From Gammaproteobacteria bacterium (lineage in GTDB: Bacteria > Pseudomonadota > Gammaproteobacteria > DSM-16500), in contig JABDDF010000012.1 of the NCBI GenBank assembly GCA_013287745.1, positions 670 through 45,062 on the forward strand: a DNA stretch of 44,393 bases. The letters run 5' to 3'. The position numbers and the translations under genes were made by a program. Of the stretch, positions 1-10,866 are shown in pieces. The stretch's first letter is position 1; each line of letters starts with the position of its first letter. The notes under the pieces were generated by a model. The model was given only the letters and a program-made list of their open reading frames with translations. It was not told the origin of the DNA and searched no databases.

Positions 1-155
1 CTCTATTACAACAGAAGGCTGCAAGTATATTAGTAGACAATAGATTATTATCAACGAAGGCTTTACGCCCCTTATTGACATTTAACTTAAGTTATTTTGA
101 AGAAGATACATCGGCGAGATGTGTTAGCTATAGAAAACAGGGAAATGGAAAATGA
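1..155 (+). CDS. 3' end of a large helical paralogue (5' end outside window)
   Basis: An open frame enters at base 3 and stops at TGA 153-155, giving the last 50 residues of a protein whose start lies outside the window. The first 106 bases are identical to 15240-15345, the 3' end of the 910-aa gene at 12659-15391. The remaining codons diverge but keep the same ending (a Ser-Tyr-Arg, Gln-Gly-Asn-Gly tail). This is therefore the tail of another family member, probably a recent duplicate or a copy homogenised by gene conversion. Function unknown. The window may begin here because the repeat broke an assembly. Confidence 0.75.
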   Translation, partial: LLQQKAASILVDNRLLSTKALRPLLTFNLSYFEEDTSARCVSYRKQGNGK

Positions 156-420
156 ATCTGAGATCTTACGCGAAACAAAAAAACAAAAAGCAAAAGAAAG
201 ATTAAAATCGACACCGACTATAGAAAAGCTTGTCAATGACAAGTATATTCCGACGAAAAAGACAGTAGCTTCGAAAATGACAGTAGAAGATTACAAAAGA
301 GTCCTCACATTTGAGGCAATGGATAAAAGTGATCTATATGAATATAAGATTTTTAGGGTTTCCAACGCCACAAGAAATAGAAATATTAAAAGAAATATTA
401 AAGTCGACACCAACTATTGA
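145..420 (+). pseudogene. displaced N-terminal segment of the second paralogue (frame 1)
   Basis: ATG 145 overlaps the stop of the preceding gene by 11 bases. The frame encodes a Lys-rich stretch, then a Ser-Thr-Pro-Thr-Ile-Glu-Lys-Leu-Val motif (about nt 206-235) and a Met-Thr-Val-Glu-Asp motif, both of which recur in the 910-aa paralogue (around its residues 171-180 and near nt 13866). It stops at 418-420, while the homologous reading continues one frame over from about nt 350. A one-base insertion in the T5 run at 350-354 would explain this. The segment is thus either the broken N-terminus of the next gene or a short independent ORF. I favour a frameshifted N-terminus. Confidence 0.5.
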
Positions 421-2674
421 AAGACTTGTCCATGATCGACATATTTCATTTGCACTCATTGCGGATAGTACTGAAGAAGACCTTAAGAAGCTGGAAGCCA
501 CTTTTTCAAGCTGTGCATATGAGAATATGATACTGTTTTCTAACTATGCCTTTTCATGGCCTCTATCAAAGATACATCTCAATCCTTTAACGAATTTAGA
601 TCATGAGCTTACTATCCGCCTCTTGGCTTCCCTATCCCACCCTAATATTGTGAAAGCGTTTGAATGCTCACCTCAGGCTGATGAATTTATACAAAAGCTA
701 CAATGCTTACATCAGCGGCATTCACTTAATGATATACTTGAAATAATATCCGTTCTAAGCGCTCATTCAGCATCCCTCAATATATTAGATTTCAAACATT
801 ATAATTATTCAGACTTAGATACTGATTCTTATTTCACGACGGAAGTGATTGAAAACTATTTCCTAACCTTGGAACATCCCATTATTTCCAAACTACATGA
901 AAATAGTCGCAATACCTACAAGGATCGCTTTGGCCAGCCAAGCGAACAATTGCGCTATTTTATACTTCGTATCTGCAAGTTAAAAAAAGAAAGAATCTTC
1001 ATCGATGCATTATCTGACGAAAATGTACTAGAAGCGATTAATGTATATGGTTTAGATCTCATTTTAATTCTACCCTTCTATCAACTTCTACAATATCCTA
1101 AAACCTTTGCTATGCTTCAATATCAGATGTGGGGTGTGAAAGACATTACTTCTTATGCGCCAGTAGAGAGTTTTAAAAAAGTTTTTGCTATTAGGAATAT
1201 TGATCTGAGTTATTTAGGAAGTCAATTTGATGATAACAAGAAGCTAATAAATAGTATTCTATGCTTAGATAGCAAAATACGATCTAATCCAACTAGTCTT
1301 CAAATAAGTCTGGAAGATGTAGAAATTGCTATCAATGATGAATTTTTCGATTTGAATCGAAGCATGGCTTCTATATTGGAAAAGCATTCCAATGACGTCA
1401 ACGAAAAATTGCTAGTAGAAATTAATCGCATTCTAAATAAATCTTTAATGTTGTCAAAAATATTCTTTGAGCAAGATCTTCAAATAATTCCCATCTTGCA
1501 AGCATACGCTGATTTTCTATTCAAGCATGAACAAGTCTCACAAGCGTTTTCACTAATCCATCATTCTCATGCCTTATTAAAGCAGCCTAATTACGCCCTT
1601 GAGGTCGCAGAGCGCCTAATGTTTTCTTCACCACTATTTGCTGCTGACCCCTTAGACCGACATCGATTTATTTTTCTTTTGCTTAAAGACGTAAGCGATG
1701 ACACAAGAGCGAACATGCTAAAATGCCAATCACTTTATGTTTTACAAAAAAATACTATTATGGCCACATCAACGGAACAGCATTTGCAAAAATTGTTAGA
1801 TGTGGATTTAGTACTATCATTTGAGCAAGCCTTTAAACTAACAATAGAACTAATCAAAAAAGTGATACATCGGCTTGAAAGAGATAGAGGATTGATCCCT
1901 ATTCACTTAGTTGATTTATATTATCAAGTATTAGAATTGACATTTTATACACCTGAGGCATTTCACGCTTTAATTGCTACGATACATAGCTTATCTAGTG
2001 AATATGCGGCATATTTAGAATGCGATATTCAACAACTGCAATCTTTGTTGCAGGCTAAGAAAATAGTAGCTCATGAACAATTACTATTAGCACCAACAGC
2101 GTTTACCGTAGTCGATGTGAAAGATTTTGGCCAACTCTCTCCTATTTTAGAAGAAATAAAAATACTAAGCCTCGACTATCAAAATGCGAAATATCAAGAT
2201 CACTATGGCAAATTAAGCACTGATTTACTAGGCAAGCTCCACTTGTATATGAAATCCTATTGCTTGTTAGAATTACTCGGTGATAATAGAAATACTGATG
2301 CCAAGATACTCAATCTACTCAGCATGGAAACTCTAAATGAGTTGTTAGAAGATTACAACCCAGAACTGCAATTAGAAATTCTTGTTCGTACATTTCAAGA
2401 AATCATGCTAAATAATTCTCTTTATGGAGAACCTCAATCATTTAATTGGCAACAGAACCTGACTATTTGGAAAACAGGCGGCAATTTTATGTTTGTGACG
2501 CCAGAACTTAAATTGCATCACATCGCTTTGCTCAAAGAAAAGGCTCAATCTATATTACAAACAAACAATTTATCACCAACTGATAACTTACAAACCTTAT
2601 TGGGATTCAGACTAAGTTATTTGGAAGATAATTCATCTTCAGGATCTGTTAGTTTTAGGAGGCAGAAAAAGTAA
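338..2674 (+). CDS. large helical protein, family paralogue B (N-terminally short)
   Basis: This frame codes for about 778 residues from ATG 338 (a TTG at 311 is in frame; neither has a convincing ribosome site). It aligns along its whole length with the 910-aa protein at 12659-15391 but lacks the first roughly 140 residues of that protein. Shared landmarks include an Glu-Ile-Leu-Lys-x-Thr-Pro-Thr motif near the start, a Leu-Glu-x-Thr-Phe-Ser-Ser motif soon after, a TPR-like helical stretch (about nt 1500-1630), an Asp-Arg-His-Arg motif and a Leu-Leu-Glu-Leu-Leu-Gly-Asp-Asn-Arg motif near the C-terminus. No signal peptide or membrane segment is seen. I recognise no catalytic domain; the composition (Leu, Ile, Glu, Lys rich) suggests an all-helical repeat protein. 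It may be an effector or scaffold, but that is a guess. The damaged 5' end makes it uncertain whether it is expressed. Confidence 0.65.
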   Translation: MNIRFLGFPTPQEIEILKEILKSTPTIERLVHDRHISFALIADSTEEDLKKLEATFSSCAYENMILFSNYAFSWPLSKIHLNPLTNLDHELTIRLLASLSHPNIVKAFECSPQADEFIQKLQCLHQRHSLNDILEIISVLSAHSASLNILDFKHYNYSDLDTDSYFTTEVIENYFLTLEHPIISKLHENSRNTYKDRFGQPSEQLRYFILRICKLKKERIFIDALSDENVLEAINVYGLDLILILPFYQLLQYPKTFAMLQYQMWGVKDITSYAPVESFKKVFAIRNIDLSYLGSQFDDNKKLINSILCLDSKIRSNPTSLQISLEDVEIAINDEFFDLNRSMASILEKHSNDVNEKLLVEINRILNKSLMLSKIFFEQDLQIIPILQAYADFLFKHEQVSQAFSLIHHSHALLKQPNYALEVAERLMFSSPLFAADPLDRHRFIFLLLKDVSDDTRANMLKCQSLYVLQKNTIMATSTEQHLQKLLDVDLVLSFEQAFKLTIELIKKVIHRLERDRGLIPIHLVDLYYQVLELTFYTPEAFHALIATIHSLSSEYAAYLECDIQQLQSLLQAKKIVAHEQLLLAPTAFTVVDVKDFGQLSPILEEIKILSLDYQNAKYQDHYGKLSTDLLGKLHLYMKSYCLLELLGDNRNTDAKILNLLSMETLNELLEDYNPELQLEILVRTFQEIMLNNSLYGEPQSFNWQQNLTIWKTGGNFMFVTPELKLHHIALLKEKAQSILQTNNLSPTDNLQTLLGFRLSYLEDNSSSGSVSFRRQKK

Positions 2675-2687
2675 TAATCCTCGTAAG

Positions 2688-2754
<67 letters not shown>

Positions 2755-2813
2755 TAAAACGTGTCCTTTCGGCAATGCTGTGTGACTTCCCCATGCCAAA
2801 CTAATAACCTGAT

Positions 2814-3152
2814 GTGATAAATGATGAATCTGTTCCTAATTTAAATGAAATCAGAAAATCACAAGGATGCGCCTATCAAGCATTAAAAATTCAACTAAGC
2901 CCTTCTCATTTAACAACAAAACGAACAGCCCATATTGAAAAACTTATGCAAGCATTGGAAGATATCAGAACTAATCCTGCGCTAGAGAATGAAAAGAGCA
3001 AACATACGGCCATGATAACTACTATCGCAGCTAGTTTCAGAGAGATTAGTCAACATGCAAAAGATCATAGATGGTTTCGCTCGCAAAGCAATTTGGCTGA
3101 CGCCCTTGCAAAATTTATGAAGGATGAGTTTAATGTCAGCAAGAGGAAATGA
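2814..3152 (+). CDS. small hypothetical protein or C-terminal remnant
   Basis: A 112-aa frame opening with GTG and lacking a clear ribosome site. The protein is hydrophilic and helical, with a C-terminal segment rich in aromatic and basic residues (His-Arg-Trp-Phe-Arg-Ser-Gln-Ser-Asn-Leu-Ala) ending Val-Ser-Lys-Arg-Lys. No signal peptide, membrane segment or known domain is seen. It lies just after the tRNA-Leu remnant in a block of broken genes, so it may be the surviving C-terminus of a larger accessory protein. Function unknown. Confidence 0.4.
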   Translation: MINDESVPNLNEIRKSQGCAYQALKIQLSPSHLTTKRTAHIEKLMQALEDIRTNPALENEKSKHTAMITTIAASFREISQHAKDHRWFRSQSNLADALAKFMKDEFNVSKRK

Positions 3153-3275
3153 ATAAAGTTGACACCCAAGTCCCAAACTCCACCATTCCCAAACCCAACA
3201 TTTTCTCATGATGACAGCCCTCCTCAAATCTCGTAAACTAGCGTTTGTGCGCCGCCAAAAGGACGAAACAAGCGG

Positions 3276-4529
3276 ATGGAACTACCCAAGCCTGCAAATA
3301 AAGACCAGAGCACTAGAACTCGATTAAAGCTCAAAGAGTTCAATCGTTCACTCATTTTTTGGCTTACCCTCCTCATCGTCCTCGCTATCCTTGTCTTTTC
3401 TCATCAACAAAACAAGGTAAATGCTAATAAAGCCAGTAAAATAAAATCACAAGTTGTTTTAGCTGGGGTTAAAACAACGAATGTCCCTGTTTATTTGACC
3501 GCCATTGGCAATGTAACTCCAACCTATAGCGTCACTGTCAGAACACAAATCAATGGCATTTTGATGAATGTCTTTTATCGCGAAGGTCAATTAGTTAAGC
3601 AAGGTGATTTACTGGCGCAAATTGATCCCCGCCCTTATCTCGCTCAATTAGTTCAATATGAAGGACAATTAAAACGTGACACTGCCCTGCTTGCCAATGC
3701 ACGCATCGATTTAAAACGCTATCAAACACTGTGGCGGCAAAATTCTATTTCACAGCAAACCTTGGCAACACAAATATCTTTAGTACAGCAAGATGAAGGT
3801 GCGGTTAAAACAGATCAAGGCTTAATTCAAGCGACCAAGGTCAATCTCATTTATACCCGCATTACATCGCCTATTAATGGACGTATTGGTTTACGCTTGG
3901 TAGACCCTGGTAATTTCGTACAAACTTCAGATACCAATGGTTTATTGGTGATTAACACACTTAATCCCATTACTGTGATTTTTACCCTACCAGAAGATAA
4001 TATTCCACAAGTTGCCAAGCAAGTTTATGACAAACAGGTACTCAATGTTGAATGCTATGATCGTGATTTGAAAACCTTACTTGCCAGCGGTAAATTAATT
4101 TCACTCGATAATCAAGTTGATCCAACAACGGGCACTGTCAAATTACGCGCGCAATTTGCTAACAATAATAATCGCTTATTTCCCAGCCAATTTGTTAATA
4201 TTAAATTACTGATTAAAACATTGATCAATGCTAGCACCGTACCGACAGAAGCTATTCAATACAGCTCACAAGGCCCCTTTATTTATGTCTTAAATAACAA
4301 TCTGACTGTCAGTGCTAAACCTGTCAAAGTGGGTGCAGCCGATGGTGATAGGACGAGTATTTCTTCTGGTCTTAGCATTCATGATTTGGTGGTGATTGAA
4401 GGAGCGGATAAATTAACTGATGGCGCGAAAGTTAAAATAGCGCAAAATTCTCAAGAATTACTAAATCCAGCGATGAAAGCAAAACTCAAAACAGATATCA
4501 ATAAACCTTTTTGGCGTTACTTTCTATGA
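3276..4529 (+). CDS. mdtA: RND efflux periplasmic adaptor (MdtA-like membrane fusion protein)
   Basis: This 417-aa protein is the periplasmic adaptor that joins the inner-membrane RND pump to the outer-membrane channel. It has a cytoplasmic N-terminus, one membrane anchor (about residues 26-43), a barrel-sandwich lipoyl half-motif (Val-Arg-Thr-Gln-Ile-Asn-Gly), an alpha-hairpin, the second lipoyl half ([12 protein letters not shown]) and beta-barrel and membrane-proximal domains. The motif [12 protein letters not shown] is typical of MdtA. It is the first gene of a tight four-gene operon; its stop overlaps the start of the first pump gene (ATGA at 4526). AAAGGA lies rather far (about 12 nt) before ATG 3276. 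Substrate cannot be read from sequence; MdtABC pumps in Enterobacteria export bile salts and some drugs. Confidence 0.9.
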   Translation: MELPKPANKDQSTRTRLKLKEFNRSLIFWLTLLIVLAILVFSHQQNKVNANKASKIKSQVVLAGVKTTNVPVYLTAIGNVTPTYSVTVRTQINGILMNVFYREGQLVKQGDLLAQIDPRPYLAQLVQYEGQLKRDTALLANARIDLKRYQTLWRQNSISQQTLATQISLVQQDEGAVKTDQGLIQATKVNLIYTRITSPINGRIGLRLVDPGNFVQTSDTNGLLVINTLNPITVIFTLPEDNIPQVAKQVYDKQVLNVECYDRDLKTLLASGKLISLDNQVDPTTGTVKLRAQFANNNNRLFPSQFVNIKLLIKTLINASTVPTEAIQYSSQGPFIYVLNNNLTVSAKPVKVGAADGDRTSISSGLSIHDLVVIEGADKLTDGAKVKIAQNSQELLNPAMKAKLKTDINKPFWRYFL

Positions 4530-7500
4530 GTATTTCAGGCCCTTTTATCAAACGGCCAATTGCCACTTCCTTGTTAATGTTAGCCTTGCTGTTAACGGGT
4601 ATACTCGCCTATCAATTATTACCCGTTTCATCCCTACCTGAGGTTGAATATCCCACCATACAAGTCGTCACCTTTTATCCAGGTGCAAGCCCAGATGTCA
4701 TGGCATCATCAGTCACTGCACCACTTGAAAAACAATTTGGACAAATGCCTGGCCTCGATCAAATGACTTCTACAAGTTCAAACAGTTCTTCTATTATTGC
4801 CTTACAATTTAGTCTCGATATGAGTCTCGATGTTGCTGAACAACAAGTGCAAGCAGCTATTAATGCTGCCACCAGTTACTTACCCGCTGATTTACCCAAC
4901 CCACCTATTTATAGCAAGGTAAATCCTGCCGATACACCCATTTTAACATTAGCACTCACTTCAAAAACCATGCCATTAACACAGGTAGAAGATTATGCCG
5001 ATACCAGACTCGTGCAAAAAATTTCGGAACAATCCGGTGTTGGCCTGGTAAATATTAGTGGCGGCCAGCGTCCTGCTGTACGCGTACAAATGAACCCCGA
5101 TGCTTTAACTGCTTATGGATTAACACTAGAAACGATCAGAAATGCTATCATGACGGCAAATATTAATGCTGCCAAAGGTAATTTTGATGGCAAGCGTCTT
5201 TCCTATACCATCAATTCAAATGATCAATTACTTTCAAGTAGTGATTATAAACCCCTTATTATTGCTTACCGAAATAATGCACCCGTACGTTTATCTGATA
5301 TTGCCAATGTGATTGATGGCGCTGAGAATACACAATTAGCTGCCTGGATGAATAAAACACCTGCCATCATTCTCAATATTCAACGCCAGCCCGGCGCTAA
5401 TGTAATTGAAGTCGCAGATCGCGTAAAATTATTACTCGATAAAATTCGCTTAAATATACCGCGCGCCATTAATATTTCTTTATTAGCAGATCGCACTATT
5501 ACCATTCGCGCCTCCGTTGCCGATGTGCAATTTGATTTATTATATGGCTTATTATTAGTTGTTTTAGTGATTTTTATTTTCTTAAGACATTTTGCCGCAA
5601 CCATTATTCCCAGTATTGCCGTACCTCTATCACTCATTGGTACCTTAGGTGTCATGTATCTCTTAGGTTATGGTTTAAATAATTTAACCTTAATGGCATT
5701 GACCATCGCCACAGGATTTCTCGCAGATGATGCCATTGTGATGATAGAAAATATTGCACGCTATGTTGAACAAGGCGAACCACCCTTTGAAGCTGCCTTA
5801 AAAGGCGCGGCGCAAATTGGTTTTACTATTATTTCTTTGACGGTTTCATTAATCGCCGTATTAATTCCCTTACTTTTTATGAGTGATGTGATTGGTCGTT
5901 TATTTAGGGAATTTGCTGTGACTCTGGCAGTCACTATCTTAATTTCAGCCTTTATTTCTTTGAGCTTAACACCCATGCTATGCGCGCGTCTTTTGCGCCA
6001 GCATAAATCCAATGAAGTAAAACCGCTTGAACAAAAGGCATTGGCCATACAAAAAAGCATCATCGACTATTATGGAAATTCACTGCGCTGGGTATTAGAA
6101 CATCAAACATTCACTTTGTTAGTTGCAGTTTTTACCCTATTCTTAACCGCTATTTTATTTTATTCCATTCCAAAGGGATTTTTTCCCATTCAAGATACGG
6201 GGTTTATTCAAGGAATTTCTGAAGCCGCACAATCCGCTTCCTTTCAATCCATGGTAAAAGATCAGCAAGCATTAGGAAATCTTGTTTTAAAAGATCCTGC
6301 CGTCGATAATATTTCTTCTTTTATTGGCATTGATGGAACGAATGTCACCTTAAATAGCGGCCGCATTTTGATTGCATTAAAATCCATTTCAAATCGTGGC
6401 GAAACAGCGCTTCATATTATGCAAAGATTGCAACCTCAATTAACACAAGTGCCAGGTGCAAGACTCTATATGCAGCCAGTGCAGGATTTAACGGTAGATA
6501 CCATTGTCAGCCGCAATCAATATCAATATACACTGAGCTCAACCGATGCCAATCAAGTCTCACAATGGACAGAAAAATTAATGGATAAATTACGGCAACT
6601 ACCAGAATTAAGTGATGTCACTTCTAATTTACAAGACAAGGGATTGCAAACTTCAGTTATCTTTGATCGCGATACTGCCTCTCGTTTGGGAATTACCGCA
6701 CAGCAAATTGATGATACCTTATATGATGCCTATGGTCAGCGGCAAGTATCTATTATGTTTACCCAGCGCAATCAATATCGTGTTGTTCTTGAAATTTTAC
6801 CTAAATTACAACAAGAACCTCTCTCATTGAATCATATTTATTTTAATTCGATCATCACTAATACACCATCAAGTTCAGCGAGCACACCCACTTCAACCAG
6901 CAGCGCACAGGCAACTTATCAAAGTAATACTTCCTTCACTCAAATTGGCAATACGAGTTTAAATAGCAGCAGCACACCCATTCCTAATATCGTGGTACCC
7001 TTATCTACCTTTGTCACCATTAAACAAGGCAATGCACCCTTAGTCATTAATCGCCTAGGACAATTTCCCAGCGCAACTATTTCTTTTAATTTGGCACCCG
7101 GCGCATCACTGGGTGCAGCGATTACAGCCGTTAATGAAGCAAGTGAAGATCTGCATATTCCAAACAATGTCATCACCGGTTTTGCTGGTTCTGCAAAAAT
7201 ATTTAAACAATCTTTATTAAATGAAGGATGGCTGCTGCTTGCATCAATCATAGCCGTCTATATCATATTAGGCATTTTATATGAGAGTTATATTCATCCG
7301 ATTACCATTCTTTCCACACTACCTTCAGCGAGCGTAGGCGCCTTATTAGCCTTAATGATAACAGGCAAGGAACTCACTGTTATTTCATTAATCGGTATCA
7401 TCTTATTGATTGGCATTGTGATGAAAAACGCTATTATTATGATTGATTTCGCACTTGAACAAGAACGTCAATATGCAAAAGAACCGGATGAAGCCATTTA

Positions 7501-7771
7501 TGAAGCTGCTCTCCTCCGCTTTCGACCTATTTTAATGACCAGCATGGCTGCTATTTTTGGTGCCATACCATTGGCAATTGGAACAGGCATGGGTGCTGAA
7601 TTACGTCAACCTCTCGGTATTGCTATTATTGGCGGTTTAATGCTGAGTCAATTACTCACCTTGTATACAACACCTGTTATTTATCTCGCCTTTGATCGTC
7701 ATTATCGCCGTATGAAAACCTGGCGAGTAAAACTTCGTTGGACAAATCGTCCTTCTTTCAATGAAGAATAA
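4526..7771 (+). CDS. mdtB: RND efflux transporter subunit, MdtB-like
   Basis: This is a proton-driven inner-membrane RND pump of about 1081 aa. I place the start at ATG 4526, inside the ATGA overlap with the adaptor stop, rather than the in-frame TTG at 4511. It opens with the family signature Phe-Ile-x-Arg-Pro-Ile-Ala, has the TM4 proton-relay pair Asp401-Asp402, the TM10 Lys in Gly-Ile-Val-Met-Lys-Asn-Ala and the usual two sets of membrane helices and periplasmic porter/docking domains. An insertion of about 45 residues rich in Ser and Thr (nt 6850-6990, roughly residues 775-821) lies in the C-terminal docking region and accounts for the extra length over the usual 1040. The next gene encodes a second RND subunit, so a heterotrimer as in MdtBC is likely. 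Confidence 0.92.
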   Translation: MSISGPFIKRPIATSLLMLALLLTGILAYQLLPVSSLPEVEYPTIQVVTFYPGASPDVMASSVTAPLEKQFGQMPGLDQMTSTSSNSSSIIALQFSLDMSLDVAEQQVQAAINAATSYLPADLPNPPIYSKVNPADTPILTLALTSKTMPLTQVEDYADTRLVQKISEQSGVGLVNISGGQRPAVRVQMNPDALTAYGLTLETIRNAIMTANINAAKGNFDGKRLSYTINSNDQLLSSSDYKPLIIAYRNNAPVRLSDIANVIDGAENTQLAAWMNKTPAIILNIQRQPGANVIEVADRVKLLLDKIRLNIPRAINISLLADRTITIRASVADVQFDLLYGLLLVVLVIFIFLRHFAATIIPSIAVPLSLIGTLGVMYLLGYGLNNLTLMALTIATGFLADDAIVMIENIARYVEQGEPPFEAALKGAAQIGFTIISLTVSLIAVLIPLLFMSDVIGRLFREFAVTLAVTILISAFISLSLTPMLCARLLRQHKSNEVKPLEQKALAIQKSIIDYYGNSLRWVLEHQTFTLLVAVFTLFLTAILFYSIPKGFFPIQDTGFIQGISEAAQSASFQSMVKDQQALGNLVLKDPAVDNISSFIGIDGTNVTLNSGRILIALKSISNRGETALHIMQRLQPQLTQVPGARLYMQPVQDLTVDTIVSRNQYQYTLSSTDANQVSQWTEKLMDKLRQLPELSDVTSNLQDKGLQTSVIFDRDTASRLGITAQQIDDTLYDAYGQRQVSIMFTQRNQYRVVLEILPKLQQEPLSLNHIYFNSIITNTPSSSASTPTSTSSAQATYQSNTSFTQIGNTSLNSSSTPIPNIVVPLSTFVTIKQGNAPLVINRLGQFPSATISFNLAPGASLGAAITAVNEASEDLHIPNNVITGFAGSAKIFKQSLLNEGWLLLASIIAVYIILGILYESYIHPITILSTLPSASVGALLALMITGKELTVISLIGIILLIGIVMKNAIIMIDFALEQERQYAKEPDEAIYEAALLRFRPILMTSMAAIFGAIPLAIGTGMGAELRQPLGIAIIGGLMLSQLLTLYTTPVIYLAFDRHYRRMKTWRVKLRWTNRPSFNEE

Positions 7772-7773
7772 AC

Positions 7774-10700
7774 ATGAATATTACGGCTCTATTTATCAAT
7801 CGCCCCATTGCAGCTTCTTTACTAGCATTAGGCATTGCCATAGCGGGTAGCATTGCCTTTTATATTTTACCCGTTGCGCCCTTGCCACAAATTGATTTTC
7901 CAACAATCAATGTCACCGGTTCTTTGCCAGGCGCTGATCCCATTACCATGGCAACATCAATTGCAACGCCGCTAGAGCGGCAATTGGGGAAAATTGCTGG
8001 CGTGACTGAAATGACTTCATCAAGCACCCTTGGGCAAACACGAATTACTTTGCAATTTGAATTATCACGTAATATTGATGGCGCAGCGCGTGATGTGCAA
8101 GCTGCAATTAATGCTTCATTAAGTCAATTACCCACTAACCTACCTTCGCTGCCCACTTATCGCAAAGTCAATCCTGCTGATGCACCGATTTTGATTTTAG
8201 CTTTAACTTCTGATCAATATAATAAGGGACAAATGTATGATTATGCATCGACCATCCTGGCACAGCGATTATCACAGGTTAATGGTGTAGGCCAAGTTAT
8301 TGTCGGTGGTTCTTCGCTGCCTGCTGTCAGAGTTGAATTAAATCCCAATCAATTGAATAGTTATGGTATTGCTTTAAATGACGTCGCTAATGCTTTGAAT
8401 GCAGCTAATGTCAATATTCCCAAGGGTCAATTAGAACAAGCAAAAACAAGTTTGCAAATTCATAGCACTGATCAATTATTCAAAGCTAATCAATATGCAC
8501 CCTTAATTATTACTTATCGTAACAATCATCCGGTGAGAGTGTCAGATGTCGCAACCGTAGTTGATTCAGTTGAAGATTTGCGTAATGCTGGCATTTCTAA
8601 TGGCAAACCCGCCGTTCTCATTATTATATTTAAAGAACCTGGCGCCAATGTGATTAAAACTGTTGATCAAATTGAAGCAATCATACCCCTATTAAAATCT
8701 TCACTCCCTTCTGCTATCAATTTATCTAAGGTAATGGATCGCACGACAACCATACGTACTTCCTTATTTGATGTTGAAATTACGCTTATTATTGCGATGT
8801 TTCTCGTTATATTTGTCACTTTTTTATTTCTCGGCAATTTACGCGCCATGATGATACCCGGCATTGCAGTGCCCCTATCTTTATTAGGCACCTTTGCCGT
8901 CATGGCTCTTTGCGGTTACAGTTTAGATAATTTATCGATGATGGCTTTGACGATTTCCACCGGTTTTGTCGTTGATGATGCTGTGGTTGTGCTAGAAAAT
9001 ATTACTCGTCACTTAGAAATGGGCGTGGATGCAAAACAAGCTGCCTTGATTGGCGCAGGTGAAGTCAGCTTCACTGTTTTATCTATGAGTTTGTCATTAA
9101 TTGCCGTCTTTATTCCCATCTTATTAATGGGCGGCATTGTCGGACGCTTGTTTCATGAATTTGCTGTCACACTTTCTTTGGCAATTTTAGTCTCGCTCTT
9201 TATTTCATTGACCATCACACCGGTCATGTGCGCTGTCTTTCTTAATCAACATACAAAAAAAAATAACAATCCTTATAAACATGTCGTCGAAAAAATTCGC
9301 GCTCATTATGATCGCAGTTTAGCTTGGGTATTAGGTCATCCTGCCCTAATGTTATTTGTCATGATCGCGACCATCATTTTAACGATATTTTTATTTATTA
9401 TTGTGCCAAAAGGATTTTTCCCTCAGCAAGATACAGGACGCATCACCGCCAGTATTCAAGCGGAACAAGATATTTCCTTCCAAGCCATGCAAGCTAAATT
9501 GACTGAATACGTCCACTTAGTTAATAACGATCATGCCGTGCAAAATGTCGTGGGATTTGTCGGTGGGAATGGACCAGGCGGTAATACGACAAATACAGGC
9601 TCATTATATATCACCTTAAAACCTTTATCCCAACGTGATTTTTCTATCGATCAAGTCATCAGTCGTTTACGTAACACTTTAGCTGTGGTGCCTGGCGCTA
9701 CACTTTATATGCAAGCTGCTCAGGATTTGGTGATTGGCGGAAGAACGGGCAATGCACAATTTCAATATACCTTATCAGCCGATAACTTAAATGTACTAAA
9801 TCATTGGGCGCCGATTCTCACTAATAAATTAAAAAATATATCAGGTATTGCTGACGTTAATAGCGACCAATTGAGTAATGGTTTGCAAGTCTATGTCAAA
9901 GTTAATCGAGATTTTGCCTCTAGTTTTGGCCTTAATTCACAACAAATTGATGCGACTTTGTATCATGCCTTTGGTCAGAGTCAAGTATCAACCATGTATA
10001 CTGCGATGAATCAATATCATGTAGTGATGGAAGTTGCACCACTCTATTGGCAGCATCCTGAAACACTGAATCAAATTTATCTTCTTTCACCAACAGGACA
10101 AAAAGTTCCTTTATCTGCCTTTGCTCATTTTGATTTATCTAACACTTTACTTTCTGTCAATCATCAAGGCCTTGCACCAGCAGCGACACTATCATTTAAT
10201 TTATTACCCGATGTTGCCCTCGGTGATGCTGTTAATAATGTGAGTAATACGGTGGCCAATATGCATCTCCCCACTTCAATACGCGGTTCATTTCAAGGAA
10301 CAGCCGAAGCTTTTCAACAGTCTCTCGCTAATGAAACCTATTTAGTCATGGCAGCCTTATTTGCAGTTTATATTGTACTTGGGATACTTTATGAAAGTTT
10401 GATTCATCCCATTACTATTCTTTCTACACTACCTTCTGCTGGTTTAGGCGCATTACTCGCATTGTTATTGACCGGTTTCGATTTAAGTATTATTGCCTTA
10501 ATCGGCATCATTTTACTCATTGGTATCGTGAAAAAAAATGCTATCATGATGATTGATTTTGCGCTGAACGCGGAAAGAACTGAAAATAAATCATCACGAG
10601 ATTCTATTTATGAAGCAGCAACGCTTAGGTTTCGGCCTATTATGATGACAACCTGTGCCGCCATTTTTGGTGCACTGCCTTTGGTTTTTGGTTATGGGCT

Positions 10701-10866
10701 TGGTTCTGAGTTACGCAGACCTTTGGGTATCGCCATCGTTGGCGGATTGCTTGTCAGTCAAATGCTGACGCTTTATACAACGCCGGTTATTTATCTTATG
10801 TTTGAGCGAATAAGGATTAAGCTGAATGAAATATTCATGCGATGGAGAACAATAAATGAAAATTAA
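7774..10866 (+). CDS. mdtC: RND efflux transporter subunit, MdtC-like
   Basis: This 1030-aa protein is the partner RND pump, close to the usual 1025 aa of MdtC. It starts two bases after the mdtB stop. The N-terminus has Phe-Ile-Asn-Arg-Pro-Ile-Ala; the TM4 pair Asp401-Asp402 lies in Gly-Phe-Val-Val-Asp-Asp-Ala, and the TM10 Lys in Gly-Ile-Val-Lys-Lys-Asn-Ala. Unlike mdtB it lacks the Ser/Thr insertion. In MdtBC the two proteins form a 2:1 trimer in which the subunits divide substrate binding and proton relay; that the same happens here is inferred from gene order. Its 3' end overlaps the outer-membrane gene by 11 bases, so translation is probably coupled. Confidence 0.92.
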   Translation: MNITALFINRPIAASLLALGIAIAGSIAFYILPVAPLPQIDFPTINVTGSLPGADPITMATSIATPLERQLGKIAGVTEMTSSSTLGQTRITLQFELSRNIDGAARDVQAAINASLSQLPTNLPSLPTYRKVNPADAPILILALTSDQYNKGQMYDYASTILAQRLSQVNGVGQVIVGGSSLPAVRVELNPNQLNSYGIALNDVANALNAANVNIPKGQLEQAKTSLQIHSTDQLFKANQYAPLIITYRNNHPVRVSDVATVVDSVEDLRNAGISNGKPAVLIIIFKEPGANVIKTVDQIEAIIPLLKSSLPSAINLSKVMDRTTTIRTSLFDVEITLIIAMFLVIFVTFLFLGNLRAMMIPGIAVPLSLLGTFAVMALCGYSLDNLSMMALTISTGFVVDDAVVVLENITRHLEMGVDAKQAALIGAGEVSFTVLSMSLSLIAVFIPILLMGGIVGRLFHEFAVTLSLAILVSLFISLTITPVMCAVFLNQHTKKNNNPYKHVVEKIRAHYDRSLAWVLGHPALMLFVMIATIILTIFLFIIVPKGFFPQQDTGRITASIQAEQDISFQAMQAKLTEYVHLVNNDHAVQNVVGFVGGNGPGGNTTNTGSLYITLKPLSQRDFSIDQVISRLRNTLAVVPGATLYMQAAQDLVIGGRTGNAQFQYTLSADNLNVLNHWAPILTNKLKNISGIADVNSDQLSNGLQVYVKVNRDFASSFGLNSQQIDATLYHAFGQSQVSTMYTAMNQYHVVMEVAPLYWQHPETLNQIYLLSPTGQKVPLSAFAHFDLSNTLLSVNHQGLAPAATLSFNLLPDVALGDAVNNVSNTVANMHLPTSIRGSFQGTAEAFQQSLANETYLVMAALFAVYIVLGILYESLIHPITILSTLPSAGLGALLALLLTGFDLSIIALIGIILLIGIVKKNAIMMIDFALNAERTENKSSRDSIYEAATLRFRPIMMTTCAAIFGALPLVFGYGLGSELRRPLGIAIVGGLLVSQMLTLYTTPVIYLMFERIRIKLNEIFMRWRTINEN

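Noticed and set aside
3157-3162. TTGACA as -35 box of the efflux operon
   Set aside because: No acceptable -10 hexamer lies 15-19 bases downstream.
5380-6063. Open frames on the minus strand within the mdtB-like gene
   Set aside because: They mirror a strongly conserved RND gene and have no ribosome sites; also true of similar frames inside mdtC, fumC and nadE.
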